A stretch of 64,000 nt of DNA from JAEUIE01 sp046350055 (GTDB lineage: Bacteria; Planctomycetota; Planctomycetia; Gemmatales; HRBIN36): contig JAXMBC010000001.1 in NCBI GenBank assembly GCA_046350055.1, positions 3,658,001-3,722,000 on the forward strand, written 5' to 3'. Both the position numbers and the translations under genes were made by a program. The stretch's first letter is position 1. Each line of letters opens with the position of its first letter. The notes beneath the pieces are model-generated. The model saw only the letters and a program-made list of their open reading frames with translations, had not been told where the DNA came from and made no database searches. Positions 49,898 to 59,517 of this stretch are shown here, in pieces.

Positions 49898-52800
49898 TTA
49901 TCCACGCCGTAGCACCCGCAGTGGTCCCAGCATCGTGTTCTGACTGAAGCGTAGCTTCGCTTTTGCCTGCTTCGCTACCTCGCTCAGGTCACAGGCATCC
50001 TGAAATTCGCACTGTTCACAGATGTGCTTGTCATCGGTGGCGAGGAACAGGCCACCTTGCAGGACATCGAGTAGTGTGTCGATAACCTTTGCATCCTGAC
50101 GCAATTCCTCACTGTTCCACAGGAGGCGGTCGCCCTGGCCGCCACGCTGGCCGGGAAAGAAGTAGCCTGCCCCGGCGACGCGGGCCTCAGCATGGACGAC
50201 TTCGCGAAGGCGTTTCTCAACCATCTCCAGATATAACAGAGGCTGGAGCAGTTGTCCGCTCTGACGTGCCTGCTGACTCTGATACGAGCGCATCTTGCCA
50301 GTCTTATAGTCCCAGACGAAGAAGTGAGGCGGACCGCCATCAGCTTCACTGGCAACGATTGCGTCAATGCGATCGACCCGGCCTTGCAGCAGGACGGTGC
50401 GACCTGACGGCAGCCGCAGACTCACGGGCGTGGTGGTGTCGAGGTCGGAAGCCAGCGGGGCTTCCGCGACCATGCCGAGGGCGGTTTCGAAATAGCGGGG
50501 CACGTGTCGCTCGGCCCACTGGGTCTCTTCGCCCAGAAAGATGTGCAACGTCTCCTTGAGTTCATTGATCTCCGCTTCGCGCACATAGCTTGTGACTTCG
50601 GGCAGGCGAGGCTTCCACGTTTCGAGTGTCTCGTCGAGCAGTTTGAGCAGGCGGGGCATGTCAGCTAGCTTGTCGGGCAGCCGTTGTTGTCGCACCAGTT
50701 CCAGGTGATAGTGATGGAAGATCGTATGCAGCACCTCGCCGCGTATGACGGGGTGGAGCCAGCGGCCAGTTACTTCCTCCAGATGTTCAGGGGCATCAAG
50801 CCGCAGCACTTCGTGGTAGAAGAACTGGAGCGGACAGCGGGCGAGCCGCTGGAGTGAATGCGCTGAAAACTTGTAATGAATGTCGAACAGGGTTCCTGCG
50901 TCCGGCACCCAGCCATCGTGCGCGCTGAACCGGAAGTTCTTCCGCTGGGAAGCTGCATAGGCACCTCGACAAAGCAGTGGAAAATCATGTTTGAACAACG
51001 CATCCTTGAAGGGCTGGTCAGGCCAGTGATCGAGCCATTCTTCGGTTGCTGTAACGCGGCACAAGGGCGACTGGGTGCCCAGCGGTGCTTCGAGCCAGGT
51101 TTCCAGGTCGTGAAGGTCGCCTTCGGGCAAACCTGCCTGCAAACGAAAGACCCGCATGAAAAGCTGGCTGGGGAATCGTTCTCGATCGTCCAACTGATCT
51201 GCGCAGGGATAGAGAAAGACGATGGAACCAGTCGATTGCGTCAGCAATGTGAGAGCAGCCTGATCCTGCAGATGCAGCAGCTCTCGTGTCGATTGCTGGG
51301 CGAGTTCCGGAGATAGCGCTTTGCGTTCCCGATCGGTGAGCAGCGAAGTGCGAACTGGCATCGTAGGGAACAAGTCTTCGGAAAGGCCAACGCAAAACGT
51401 ATAGGGCCGTCGAAGACTCTGCTCCAGACGAAGGGGTGTCAGTACGAGATGCCCGGGCTCAGGTTCTTCTGGTGGCAGCACTGTGGCATCAAGCCAGGCG
51501 AGCAGCCTCTGCCTCATGTCTAACTGTGTCATCGCAGCTTCATGCCGATAGGCTTCACAGTAACTGGAAATGAGTGTCGCAGCCGATACATCCCAGGTCA
51601 GTGTCATTCGACAGTGCTGCTTGACAAAGTGCGTTACTGCATCGCAAAAGGTGTTGCCCTCTTCAGGAAGGGCAAGTGACATGAGTTCCTGCACGATATC
51701 CAGCAGTGAAGTGGCAGCTCGAGCGAGGTGCTTTCCAGAACGATGCCTGACGATGAACTGCTCTACCTGTTCGGGCCAGGCATCCCGGCTGCGGAAATAG
51801 GGTAGATGACGCAATGCCTGTAACAATTCTTCGCCACGACAGCCGACGGGCAGGACAACCAGGTCTTGAAGGAATAGTTCCGCTAGCCCATCACTGGCAA
51901 AGTCAGTACTGATCCACTGGAGCCAGAACTGCAGTGCGCGGCCAGGCTTCGTCCATCGAAGCGGCACACCACCACGGAAACAGATTGGCGTGCGACCCTG
52001 CTTTGGCTGTTGTGTGGCAGCCAGCAAAGTGTGGAAAAGCTCCGGATACAGTGTTTCCTCCGAATACAGAACCTCTGCCTGTCCGAAGGGGATTCCCTTT
52101 TGCAGCAGTGTGCCGAGCACAGCGCGTACTTCAAACTCAGGGCTCAAGGCTCGGAAAAGTTTTACCGTACCATCGTTCAGGGCAGGGGGGGCCTCAGCGG
52201 GCTCGCTAAGCCAGGCAAGACGTTGACTGTCTCGTTCGATTGCAACCTGTGCCACTTCAGACAGTCGTGGCCATATCGCCTTTTGCTCTTCCGGAATCTG
52301 ATCGAGCACACTTTGCAGCAACCCGCGGACCCGCAATTCCTCAGGCACATAAAAACAGACTGAATGAGTCAGACTGCCCTGTATAAGATGATCGCGAGCC
52401 AGGGCACATAGTCGGGCTGGATCAACCCATCGCTTGGCTTCTAACTCGGTTTCGTAGTCGTTCAGCAGTTGATGGAGCAGCTTGCCTTTCTCTCGAGCCG
52501 GGAACGCTTCGGGTGCCAGGGAGTCAGCATCCAGTCCGGCCATCCGCACTTCCTGGATGGTGGCAGTCAGACTGCTGAGCAAGCCATCGCCACTACCTAT
52601 CTGGGCCAGGGCCTTGTCACTCAACTCCGGTTCGAGTGCTTTCCACAAGCGATTGACCAGGGCTTCCTGCTCATGTGGAGTGATCAATCGAAGTTGCTGT
52701 GCAGCCAGATGCGAAGCCGTAAACTCGACGACCCATTGCCAGAGTGTCAATGCTCGCAGGCGATGCGCAGCAGACGAAGAAGTAATGAATTCCTGCAGCC

Positions 52801-52936
52801 AACGCTGGCCAATATCCTGTGCGGGGCAGAGAAGTATCTTCTCGGTGGCAGGAGATAATTCCACCAGCCGTCGCAATAACTCGGCGCGGCTGGCAGCATG
52901 AGAAGCGACCGTATCATCCTGAAACGAGTCAAACAT
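49898..52936 (-). CDS. addB: AddB-like protein with PD-(D/E)XK nuclease and Fe-S cysteines
   Basis: A 1012-residue AddB-type partner of AddA. The N-terminal two thirds have a helicase-like fold with no Walker A motif, as in several AddB proteins. The C-terminal nuclease (about 690-985) shows H737 (RGEVLHTIFHHYH), D858 (RVDRID), and D876-x-K878 (VWDYKTG). Four cysteines in the arrangement of the iron-sulfur staple are present: C701 in LARCPLQFFY and C973, C976, C982 in CEQCEFQDAC. Nuclease and cluster therefore look intact. The Ser/Thr kinase gene ends 43 nt upstream on the same strand. The expected addA gene is separated by an accessory region holding an insertion sequence. Confidence 0.9.
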   Translation of the reverse strand: MFDSFQDDTVASHAASRAELLRRLVELSPATEKILLCPAQDIGQRWLQEFITSSSAAHRLRALTLWQWVVEFTASHLAAQQLRLITPHEQEALVNRLWKALEPELSDKALAQIGSGDGLLSSLTATIQEVRMAGLDADSLAPEAFPAREKGKLLHQLLNDYETELEAKRWVDPARLCALARDHLIQGSLTHSVCFYVPEELRVRGLLQSVLDQIPEEQKAIWPRLSEVAQVAIERDSQRLAWLSEPAEAPPALNDGTVKLFRALSPEFEVRAVLGTLLQKGIPFGQAEVLYSEETLYPELFHTLLAATQQPKQGRTPICFRGGVPLRWTKPGRALQFWLQWISTDFASDGLAELFLQDLVVLPVGCRGEELLQALRHLPYFRSRDAWPEQVEQFIVRHRSGKHLARAATSLLDIVQELMSLALPEEGNTFCDAVTHFVKQHCRMTLTWDVSAATLISSYCEAYRHEAAMTQLDMRQRLLAWLDATVLPPEEPEPGHLVLTPLRLEQSLRRPYTFCVGLSEDLFPTMPVRTSLLTDRERKALSPELAQQSTRELLHLQDQAALTLLTQSTGSIVFLYPCADQLDDRERFPSQLFMRVFRLQAGLPEGDLHDLETWLEAPLGTQSPLCRVTATEEWLDHWPDQPFKDALFKHDFPLLCRGAYAASQRKNFRFSAHDGWVPDAGTLFDIHYKFSAHSLQRLARCPLQFFYHEVLRLDAPEHLEEVTGRWLHPVIRGEVLHTIFHHYHLELVRQQRLPDKLADMPRLLKLLDETLETWKPRLPEVTSYVREAEINELKETLHIFLGEETQWAERHVPRYFETALGMVAEAPLASDLDTTTPVSLRLPSGRTVLLQGRVDRIDAIVASEADGGPPHFFVWDYKTGKMRSYQSQQARQSGQLLQPLLYLEMVEKRLREVVHAEARVAGAGYFFPGQRGGQGDRLLWNSEELRQDAKVIDTLLDVLQGGLFLATDDKHICEQCEFQDACDLSEVAKQAKAKLRFSQNTMLGPLRVLRRG

Positions 52937-52979
52937 GCTATTGATGTAGAAACTACCTCGCAGGTGACGAGTGAACAGA

Positions 52980-54743
52980 CTACTTCGGTGGTCGCAGCTT
53001 ATCTCCTGATGCTGCCTTGTCGGCTCGCTCTGCTTCCTCTTTCAGGGGCACCAGGTTGGGTGGAATAGGAATCGACTTTTCGTTGGTTCGCAGCGCCATC
53101 AGTATCAGTGACGCCAGATCCTTGTTGCGATTCAGTTGTGAAAGCATTCCCCGTCTGAGAGTATTGTTGGGCTTCATAGCAAATGCGTTTTCCAGTGCTT
53201 CGTATGATTCCTTGTGTTTGCCTTCACTGGTCAGGATAACCGCTTTGCCAACCCATCCGATGCAACGATAGATGTCCGGCCCTTGTTTAGCATTAGCCTC
53301 GGCATCCGTGAAGGCTTTAGCCTGATCGAGGCAATCATCGAGATTATCGACATAAAACATGATCAATTCGGTGCGGGCTCTTACACCTTGAATCATCTTC
53401 TCAGCAGGAAAGTCAAAGACCTTGTCTTGTTCACGAGGATACTTTGTTTCTTCTACTCGCTTCTTCAGGTTTCTCTCGCGTTCCTGGCTGAGGTTGTTGA
53501 CCAGCTTCTTCGTCTCGGTCCTGGTGCTTGTTGCACTCGATTTAGCGTGCGTTTGACCTTCATGTCGCAAGAGCAACCCAAAGATGGCGCCTCCGACGAC
53601 GGCTACCATTACCGAGCCACCTACCAGGGGAAGCAACCAGCGCCGCATCGTTGATGGCGGGTGGGGTACGCTCAACGTGCTGCCCGTGCCGGGGGTGGGT
53701 GATGCCTGGGTCAGTGTCGCCCCGAAATCAAAAGGATCGGCTCCGTCTGCATTATCGAGGCCTGCCTTGTCAAGAGCCTGGGTCTGGCTGCCAGCCAGCG
53801 TTTCCTGAATCTTGCGAATCTCCCGAAGCACCTCACGTGCTGACTGAGGTCGATCCTCAGGCTTTTTGGCCAGCAGCCGATGCACCAGATTGCAAAGCTC
53901 GGCAGGCAGATCGGGTCGAATCTCCTGAAGGGGCTTGGCAGGATCCGTCAGATGGCGGACGCCGACAGCCATAGCCGAATCCGCGAGAAAGGGTGGAGTG
54001 CCTGTGAGTAGATGGTAGCACGTGGCCCCGAAGGAGTAGAGATCGGTGCGAGGATCCACCGCTTTGCCCATGATCTGTTCCGGGCTCATGTAAAGCGGTG
54101 TACCCATCGTGGTGCCGGTCTGGGTGAGGTGCACATCATCTCCCACCATGCGACTGAGACCAAAGTCGGCTACCTTGACTTCGACCTTGCGGGTGAGCAG
54201 GATGTTCTCCGGCTTGATGTCCCGGTGAATGATGCCCAGTTCCGCAGCCTTCAAAAGAGCTGAGGCAATCTGCCTCATAATCACCAGGGCAATGGCGAGG
54301 TCAGGTGGGCCTTTCTTGCTGAGGTAGTCTTTGAGGTTGGTCCCCTCGACATACTCAAGTGCCATGTAGCGGGTGTTCTGTTCGGTGCCGACGGCGTAGA
54401 CCTGCACAATATTGGGGTGGGTCAACTGGGCGATGGCCTTGGCTTCAGCCTCGAATCGCTTGAGAAAGGTCTCGTTCTCGGCGAAGTCGCTTCGCAGTAC
54501 TTTGATGGCCACCCGGCGCTGGAGAGACAACTGTTCTGCCAGATAAACCTGCCCCATGCCTCCTTCGCCCAGACGTCGGAGCAGTTTGAAATCACCCAGA
54601 CGATGGCCGGAGTGATCCAGTTTCTTAGCCTGGTTGTTGCTGACACCTGCTGGTGGAGGCGTTTCAGTTGGCATCGCCACGGTCGCATCCTGCGGCACGG
54701 CGGTAGTGCTGGGACGGCCAGCTTCGGGCAGCGACGACTTCAT
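52980..54743 (-). CDS. Hanks-type Ser/Thr protein kinase, PknB-like
   Basis: A 587-residue membrane kinase. After a Pro-rich leader the catalytic domain (52-315) is complete: GEGGMGQVY, AIK (K81), HRDIKPENILL (173-183), DFG (193-195), MSPEQ. A low-complexity linker precedes one membrane helix (about 368-392). The periplasmic part (about 195 residues) has two or three weak TPR-like helices (CIGWVGKAVILTSEGKHKESYEALENAF). The ATG at 54743 follows an AGGATGATGAG stretch. It lies 43 nt upstream of addB, so the kinase and the recombination nuclease may be co-transcribed; a functional link is speculative. Confidence 0.93.
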   Translation of the reverse strand: MKSSLPEAGRPSTTAVPQDATVAMPTETPPPAGVSNNQAKKLDHSGHRLGDFKLLRRLGEGGMGQVYLAEQLSLQRRVAIKVLRSDFAENETFLKRFEAEAKAIAQLTHPNIVQVYAVGTEQNTRYMALEYVEGTNLKDYLSKKGPPDLAIALVIMRQIASALLKAAELGIIHRDIKPENILLTRKVEVKVADFGLSRMVGDDVHLTQTGTTMGTPLYMSPEQIMGKAVDPRTDLYSFGATCYHLLTGTPPFLADSAMAVGVRHLTDPAKPLQEIRPDLPAELCNLVHRLLAKKPEDRPQSAREVLREIRKIQETLAGSQTQALDKAGLDNADGADPFDFGATLTQASPTPGTGSTLSVPHPPSTMRRWLLPLVGGSVMVAVVGGAIFGLLLRHEGQTHAKSSATSTRTETKKLVNNLSQERERNLKKRVEETKYPREQDKVFDFPAEKMIQGVRARTELIMFYVDNLDDCLDQAKAFTDAEANAKQGPDIYRCIGWVGKAVILTSEGKHKESYEALENAFAMKPNNTLRRGMLSQLNRNKDLASLILMALRTNEKSIPIPPNLVPLKEEAERADKAASGDKLRPPK

Positions 54744-54936
54744 GCGGTTCTCATCATCCTAACTGGTTAAGGCCGAGTCCCATATCCTAACATGCCATAT
54801 ACCCCGCATGTGTACAAGGGTTTCGCTCTCGGTTCCCGTCAACTTGTCTCAACAATGGGATGACGGCGCGACTGCTTGTATATAATGTAGGCAGTTCGGA
54901 AGGAAAGCTCTGTTTGCCTGGGGGCTGGAGCCAGCA

Positions 54937-55878
54937 ATGGTCGTTCTGCCGGAAGATTGCGAGTGTGAGCCGGAGCAGGAGCAGCATATCCTGATCCTGG
55001 CTGCTGAATCAGACGAGCGGAAACGCTTGACTGATGTGCTCGCCAATCATGCAGATTGGAAGCTCCACTTCGTCACCAGCGAAAAGCAGGCCCTCCAGGA
55101 AGTCGCCAAAACAACTCCGTCGCTCATGCTCGTTGATATGCAGGACATGGTCAAGCATGGCATCGACTTCGTTGACACCATGCGACGCAAGCATCCTCTG
55201 GTTCCGGTCGTATTGCTTACTTACAAAGACGAAGATCCAGTTTATCAGGCACTTCGTCACGGAGCGGTGAATTATGTGCCATGGAAGAGTATCGACAGCG
55301 AGTTGATCGAGGTAGTCGAGAGTGTTCTGCTCGCTGGCGAAGTCCGCAAATGTCGTAACCGACTGCTCAGTTATCTACAGCAGCAGGAACATCACTTCCA
55401 ACTGGGCAACGACACGACCCTGGTGCCTGCCCTCATTACACTCTTCCAGGAAACATTGCTTGGTCTCGGTATCTGTGATCAGGCCGAGAGTATTCGCGTC
55501 AACATGGCACTCGAAGAAGCCATGCTCAATGCAGTCTACCATGGCAACCTGGAAGTGAGTTCCAAGTTGCGGAACGATCCCGAGCGAGGCGATGAACCTT
55601 ACCGCGAACTGATTGAGCAGCGTCGGCGACAGTCTCCCTATCGGGAACGTAAAGTCACGGTGAACGCCAGCTTTAACCGTGATCGGGCACAAATCGTCAT
55701 TACCGATCAAGGGCCGGGGTTCGATCTTTCCACGCTACCTAATCCGACCGACCCCGATAATATTGAAATGGCCAGCGGTCGCGGATTGCTCCTGATTCGC
55801 GCTTTCATGGACGAAGTGAGCCATAATGCCGCAGGAAACCAAATCACCATGATCAAGAAACGCCCTGCTGCAAAGTAG
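54937..55878 (+). CDS. receiver domain fused to RsbW-like HATPase
   Basis: A 313-residue cytoplasmic protein. Residues 16-135 form a response-regulator receiver: phospho-acceptor D67 in LMLVDMQD, T95 and K117 in expected places. The usual acidic pair after strand 1 is replaced by AAESD (22-26). Residues about 160-308 are a GHKL ATPase of the anti-sigma (RsbW/SpoIIAB) type with EEAMLNAVYHG (N box), DQGPGFD and SGRGLLLIRAFMDEV. Such fusions couple phosphorylation signals to partner switching or serine kinase activity; the partner is not in the window. pyrR begins 5 nt after its stop, so the two are co-transcribed. Confidence 0.9.
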   Translation: MVVLPEDCECEPEQEQHILILAAESDERKRLTDVLANHADWKLHFVTSEKQALQEVAKTTPSLMLVDMQDMVKHGIDFVDTMRRKHPLVPVVLLTYKDEDPVYQALRHGAVNYVPWKSIDSELIEVVESVLLAGEVRKCRNRLLSYLQQQEHHFQLGNDTTLVPALITLFQETLLGLGICDQAESIRVNMALEEAMLNAVYHGNLEVSSKLRNDPERGDEPYRELIEQRRRQSPYRERKVTVNASFNRDRAQIVITDQGPGFDLSTLPNPTDPDNIEMASGRGLLLIRAFMDEVSHNAAGNQITMIKKRPAAK

Positions 55879-55883
55879 CCACC

Positions 55884-56405
55884 ATGCCTCCCATTCTGGA
55901 TGCCGCCCGCATCGATGTGCTGCTTGATCAGCTTGCCGCCAAACTGGCAGCGGAACTGACTCCGGAAACGGAGACGGTGCTGGTTGGTATCCGCTCTCGC
56001 GGCGTGCCACTGGCTCATCGACTGGCTGCCCGGCTGACCAGGCTGCACCGGCAGGACATTCCGGTTGGCTCGCTCGATATTACTCTTTATCGGGATGATC
56101 TCCACCAGCGCCGACGCTGGCCCGTAGTCACCGGGTCAGAAATTCCCATCAGCATTGATGATCGACGGGTCATACTTGTCGATGATGTGCTTTTCACCGG
56201 CCGCACGGCGGTAGCGGCACTGACTGCTCTGTCTGATCTCGGTAGGCCTGCCCTGGTTCGTCTTGTGACCCTCGTTGATCGAGGGCATCGCGAGTGCCCC
56301 ATCCAGGCTGACTACATTGGTATGACGCTCGAAACCGCTCCGGGCGACCGCGTTAATGTCCGGCTTAGCGAGGTGGATGGCAAAGACGAAGTGGTAGTGC
56401 TTTAG
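55884..56405 (+). CDS. pyrR: bifunctional PyrR: pyrimidine regulator / uracil phosphoribosyltransferase
   Basis: A 173-residue phosphoribosyltransferase-fold protein. The PRPP loop is VILVDDVLFTGRT (96-108). SLDITLYRDDL and RPALVRLVTLVDRGHRECPIQADYIG match PyrR. In other bacteria it binds pyr mRNA to cause attenuation and also makes UMP from uracil and PRPP. Here no pyr biosynthesis gene is nearby. It starts 5 nt after the receiver-HATPase gene, and its last 4 bases overlap the end of the opposite-strand DUF2520 gene. Confidence 0.93.
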   Translation: MPPILDAARIDVLLDQLAAKLAAELTPETETVLVGIRSRGVPLAHRLAARLTRLHRQDIPVGSLDITLYRDDLHQRRRWPVVTGSEIPISIDDRRVILVDDVLFTGRTAVAALTALSDLGRPALVRLVTLVDRGHRECPIQADYIGMTLETAPGDRVNVRLSEVDGKDEVVVL

Positions 56406-57280
56406 CGCAGCAGTCCTTGTATCGTGTTCAACACTTCCTGATCCACATTTTCCTGCTTGCGAGCAAGATCGACGATAAGAAGTCCCAGCAGCCGATAAGC
56501 ATCGGAGACAACTGGCTTGCTGCCTTCCAGAGCTGCCAGATGCCGGGCAACTGTGCCCACTTCGCCGCGGCTGATAGGCCCGGTAAGTGCAGCGACAGTA
56601 CCTAATTTAGTCACATTCTGGACGCTGCCTGCCATCAGAGGGCCGATGAGTTGCATTGCCTGCTCACGCTGAAACCCTGCCTGCTCCATGCACTGGATGG
56701 CAACTTCGGCGAGTCCCACCAGGCAATTGCTGGCAAGCGTGGTGCCAGCGTGGTACACCGCCTTATCGCGGTTGCTCATCGTCACCTGAATGGGGTTTCC
56801 ACCGATGGCCCGACATGCTTCAGAGAGCAGTAGACAGGCTTCCGGTGTCCCTTCGATGACACAGGGCGTTCCGGGAAATGTCTCAGCCGCCAGGGCAGGG
56901 TCTGCGAAGCTCTTGGTTGGATGAATACTGCCGATTTCCGCCCCTGCATCTTTGAGTGGTTTCAGCACACTGCTCGGGACTGCACCGCTTGCATGCCAGC
57001 AGACTGCGCCTTCCACAATCATCCCGGTGCTGGCCAGTTTCCTGGCAAGTTCCGGCAGGGCATCATCAGGTGCCCCTAGAAAAAAGGCATCTGCCGGTTC
57101 AATTGCCGAGATGTCACTGATAGCTTGGCCAGCACCGATAAATTCTACTGCGGATTGCGCTGATTCGAGATGACGGGTAAGCACCTGACCAATGGTGAAG
57201 ACTTTTGCCTGCGACCATCGCCGGCCCAGGGTACGCCCTACCTTGCCACAACCAAGAAAGCTGAGTGTCTGCATGGGCAT
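56402..57280 (-). CDS. Rossmann-fold plus DUF2520 dehydrogenase-like protein
   Basis: A 292-residue protein of the COG5495 type. The N-terminal NAD(P)-binding part starts LSFLGCGKVGRTLGRRW and is followed by FFLGAPDDALPELARKL. The C-terminal DUF2520 helical domain contains IHPTKSFADP, DKAVYHAGTTLASN and LTGPISRGEVGTVARHL, as in ketopantoate-reductase-like enzymes. The substrate is unknown. An in-frame ATG at 57274 is an alternative start. It converges on pyrR with a 4-bp overlap. Confidence 0.88.
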   Translation of the reverse strand: MPMQTLSFLGCGKVGRTLGRRWSQAKVFTIGQVLTRHLESAQSAVEFIGAGQAISDISAIEPADAFFLGAPDDALPELARKLASTGMIVEGAVCWHASGAVPSSVLKPLKDAGAEIGSIHPTKSFADPALAAETFPGTPCVIEGTPEACLLLSEACRAIGGNPIQVTMSNRDKAVYHAGTTLASNCLVGLAEVAIQCMEQAGFQREQAMQLIGPLMAGSVQNVTKLGTVAALTGPISRGEVGTVARHLAALEGSKPVVSDAYRLLGLLIVDLARKQENVDQEVLNTIQGLLR

Positions 57281-57404
57281 AGGCTATGGACGACCGTTGG
57301 GGAATGACAATAGTCTTGGGAACTTATCGTGAAATCTATCTTACGTCACATTTCAAACTATGCCACAATGAGATAAACAAGTTCGACTGGCAAGGAGGTT
57401 AGCT

Positions 57405-58052
57405 GTGCCCAGGAACTTCAGGGAGATTCTACAACATCCCTCAACCCTTTATGCAGTGCTCTTGATAGTAGGTTTGTTTACGGGGCTGGTGTTCTATCGA
57501 CACTTGGCAGAAAGGCCCCTGTGGGCGTACTTCACATTGTTAATCATTGCCCTGGTTCCATTGGCACTGTTTCTCACCAATCGAAGAGTTGTGCATCTGT
57601 TTGGACTGGTCGTCATAGGATTGTTGCTCTGTGGAGTGTATCTGTGCGATCTGATGCAGGAGACAGATCCTGAGCAAGTCATGCGAATTGGCCAGGAGCT
57701 GCTCCGCGCCACGGAGAATGCCGACTACGGGGTGTTCGATCGCTACCTGGCAGACGACTATCGCTGGCAGAATATGAACAAGCAGGCGATGATGAATCGG
57801 GTCCGTTCCTCGCTGTTGCCGAGTACTGCCAGATCGTGTTCACTATCTTCGGCGCGAGTCAAAGTACACGAACCAGGTCGGCGGTTCCTGCTGGAAGGCA
57901 ACCTTTCCGCTAGTGGTCGATTCGGGCACGAAGAGGGATTCTTTTCAGGGACGCTGGAACTCACCTTTACCAAACAGCCCGATGGCAGACTGAAAGTGAC
58001 AGGCACCAGAGTGGCGTGGTATAACGGCGGTGAAGTCACGATTCCACGCTAA
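57405..58052 (+). CDS. small membrane protein with SnoaL/DUF4440-like soluble domain
   Basis: A 215-residue protein. Three hydrophobic helices occupy residues 13-31, 39-57 and 63-82. The remaining 130 residues look like a cone-shaped NTF2-like domain (TDPEQVMRIGQELLRATENADYGVFDRYLADDYRWQN to VTGTRVAWYNGGEV). Function is unknown. The start is a GTG, supported by a full AAGGAGGT ribosome-binding site 6 nt upstream. It is convergent with purB, 16 nt between the stops. Confidence 0.82.
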   Translation: MPRNFREILQHPSTLYAVLLIVGLFTGLVFYRHLAERPLWAYFTLLIIALVPLALFLTNRRVVHLFGLVVIGLLLCGVYLCDLMQETDPEQVMRIGQELLRATENADYGVFDRYLADDYRWQNMNKQAMMNRVRSSLLPSTARSCSLSSARVKVHEPGRRFLLEGNLSASGRFGHEEGFFSGTLELTFTKQPDGRLKVTGTRVAWYNGGEVTIPR

Positions 58053-58068
58053 GGATTTCATGCCTCGC

Positions 58069-59517
58069 TCAAACATGAATATCGGCTGTCGTTGACACCT
58101 TCTCCTGATGGCGTGAGAGTAGTGGCTGCACCACTTCTGCAAGAAACTCTGTCACTTGTTCGCAGGCCCGGCCAATGAACCGTTCCGGGCTGGCCAGCGA
58201 CTTCACATCGACTTTCTTGAAGTGTTCGTCCTTTGCTAATCGGTCCAGCAGGTCGTTGGTGCCTCCATGCTTGACCTGATCCATGGCTGCGTGACTGTGC
58301 TGTCGAATAGCTTCATGAATCACCTGCCGATCTGCCTGGGCCCGTGTCGCCTGCATCATGATTTCTTCGGTAGCCATGAAGGGAAGTTGCTGCATGACAT
58401 TCTTGCGAATGACCTCCGGGTAGACATTCAGCCCTCGGGCTACATTGAGATAGAGCCTCAGGATGGCATCAGTACCCAGAAAGGCCTGAGGAAGAGTGAG
58501 TCGGCGATTGACGCTGTCATCCAGGGTGCGTTCGAGCCACTGGGTTGCTGTGGTCTGGGCAGCGTTGGCCTGCAGGTTCATGACGAACCGGGCCAGGCCA
58601 CACATCCGCTCCGCTCGCATGGGATTACGCTTGTAGGCCATGGCGGATGAGCCAATCTGGTCAGCCTCGAAAGGCTCTTCCAGTTCATGATGATGTTGCA
58701 GCAGTCGCAGGTCATTACCCGCCTTGTGGGCCGATTCGGCTACCCCCGCAAGCGTTCCTGTCACCAGGCTGTCCACCTTGCGGGTATAGGTCTGCCCTGT
58801 GACGGGATGTACCTCGGCAAAGCCCATCTTTCTGGCTACCAGGCGGTCAAGCTCACGCACCTTGGCATGATCACCCTGAAACAGAGAAAGAAAGCTAGCC
58901 TGTGTGCCAGTGGTACCTTTGACACCACGAAATCGCAATGTAGCCAGTTGATGTTCGATGGCTTCGACATCGAGTACCAGATCATAAAGCCAGAGTGTTG
59001 CCCGTTTGCCGACCGTGGTGAGTTGAGCAGGCTGAAAATGGGTATACCCAAGTGTTGGCAGGCTCTTCCACTTGTCTGCAAATTGAGATAATCCACGGAT
59101 GACAGCAACTAGCTGATCCCGCAGCAGTTCCATCCCTTCTTTCATTTGCAGCAGGTCGCCATTATCGGTGACGTAGCAACTGGTGGCTCCCAGGTGGATG
59201 ATGCCTCGTGCTGTGGGACAGCATTCGCCGAAGGTGTGCACATGAGCCATCACATCATGACGAAACTGCTTCTCGTACTTCGCCGCCGCAGCAAAGTCGA
59301 TGTCATCCAGATGGGCCTTCATCTCCATGACCTGTGAAGGCGTGATGCGGGGCGAGCCATCGTCGGCCTGTATTCCCAGTTCCATCTCTGCTTCCGCCAG
59401 GGCGACCCATAGCCGTCGCCAGAGGCCGATGCGACGCTGCGGGCTCCACAGCGCCAGCATTTCGGGGCTGGAGTAACGGCTTTGAAACGGATTATCCCAC
59501 ACGGCATGCTGGCTCAT
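58069..59517 (-). CDS. purB: adenylosuccinate lyase, eukaryote-like type
   Basis: A 482-residue enzyme of the fumarase/aspartase superfamily acting twice in purine synthesis (SAICAR to AICAR, adenylosuccinate to AMP). Landmarks are the RYSSPEML start, HLGATSCYVTDNGDL, TLGYTHFQPAQLTT (catalytic H160) and the signature loop GSSAMAYKRNPMRAE (289-303). The loop and the length of about 480 resemble the animal-type enzyme (human GSSAMPYKRNPM) more than B. subtilis or E. coli PurB. The usual Pro of the signature is Ala here. The ATG at 59517 matches the family start; longer frames add an unlikely leader. Confidence 0.94.
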   Translation of the reverse strand: MSQHAVWDNPFQSRYSSPEMLALWSPQRRIGLWRRLWVALAEAEMELGIQADDGSPRITPSQVMEMKAHLDDIDFAAAAKYEKQFRHDVMAHVHTFGECCPTARGIIHLGATSCYVTDNGDLLQMKEGMELLRDQLVAVIRGLSQFADKWKSLPTLGYTHFQPAQLTTVGKRATLWLYDLVLDVEAIEHQLATLRFRGVKGTTGTQASFLSLFQGDHAKVRELDRLVARKMGFAEVHPVTGQTYTRKVDSLVTGTLAGVAESAHKAGNDLRLLQHHHELEEPFEADQIGSSAMAYKRNPMRAERMCGLARFVMNLQANAAQTTATQWLERTLDDSVNRRLTLPQAFLGTDAILRLYLNVARGLNVYPEVIRKNVMQQLPFMATEEIMMQATRAQADRQVIHEAIRQHSHAAMDQVKHGGTNDLLDRLAKDEHFKKVDVKSLASPERFIGRACEQVTEFLAEVVQPLLSRHQEKVSTTADIHV

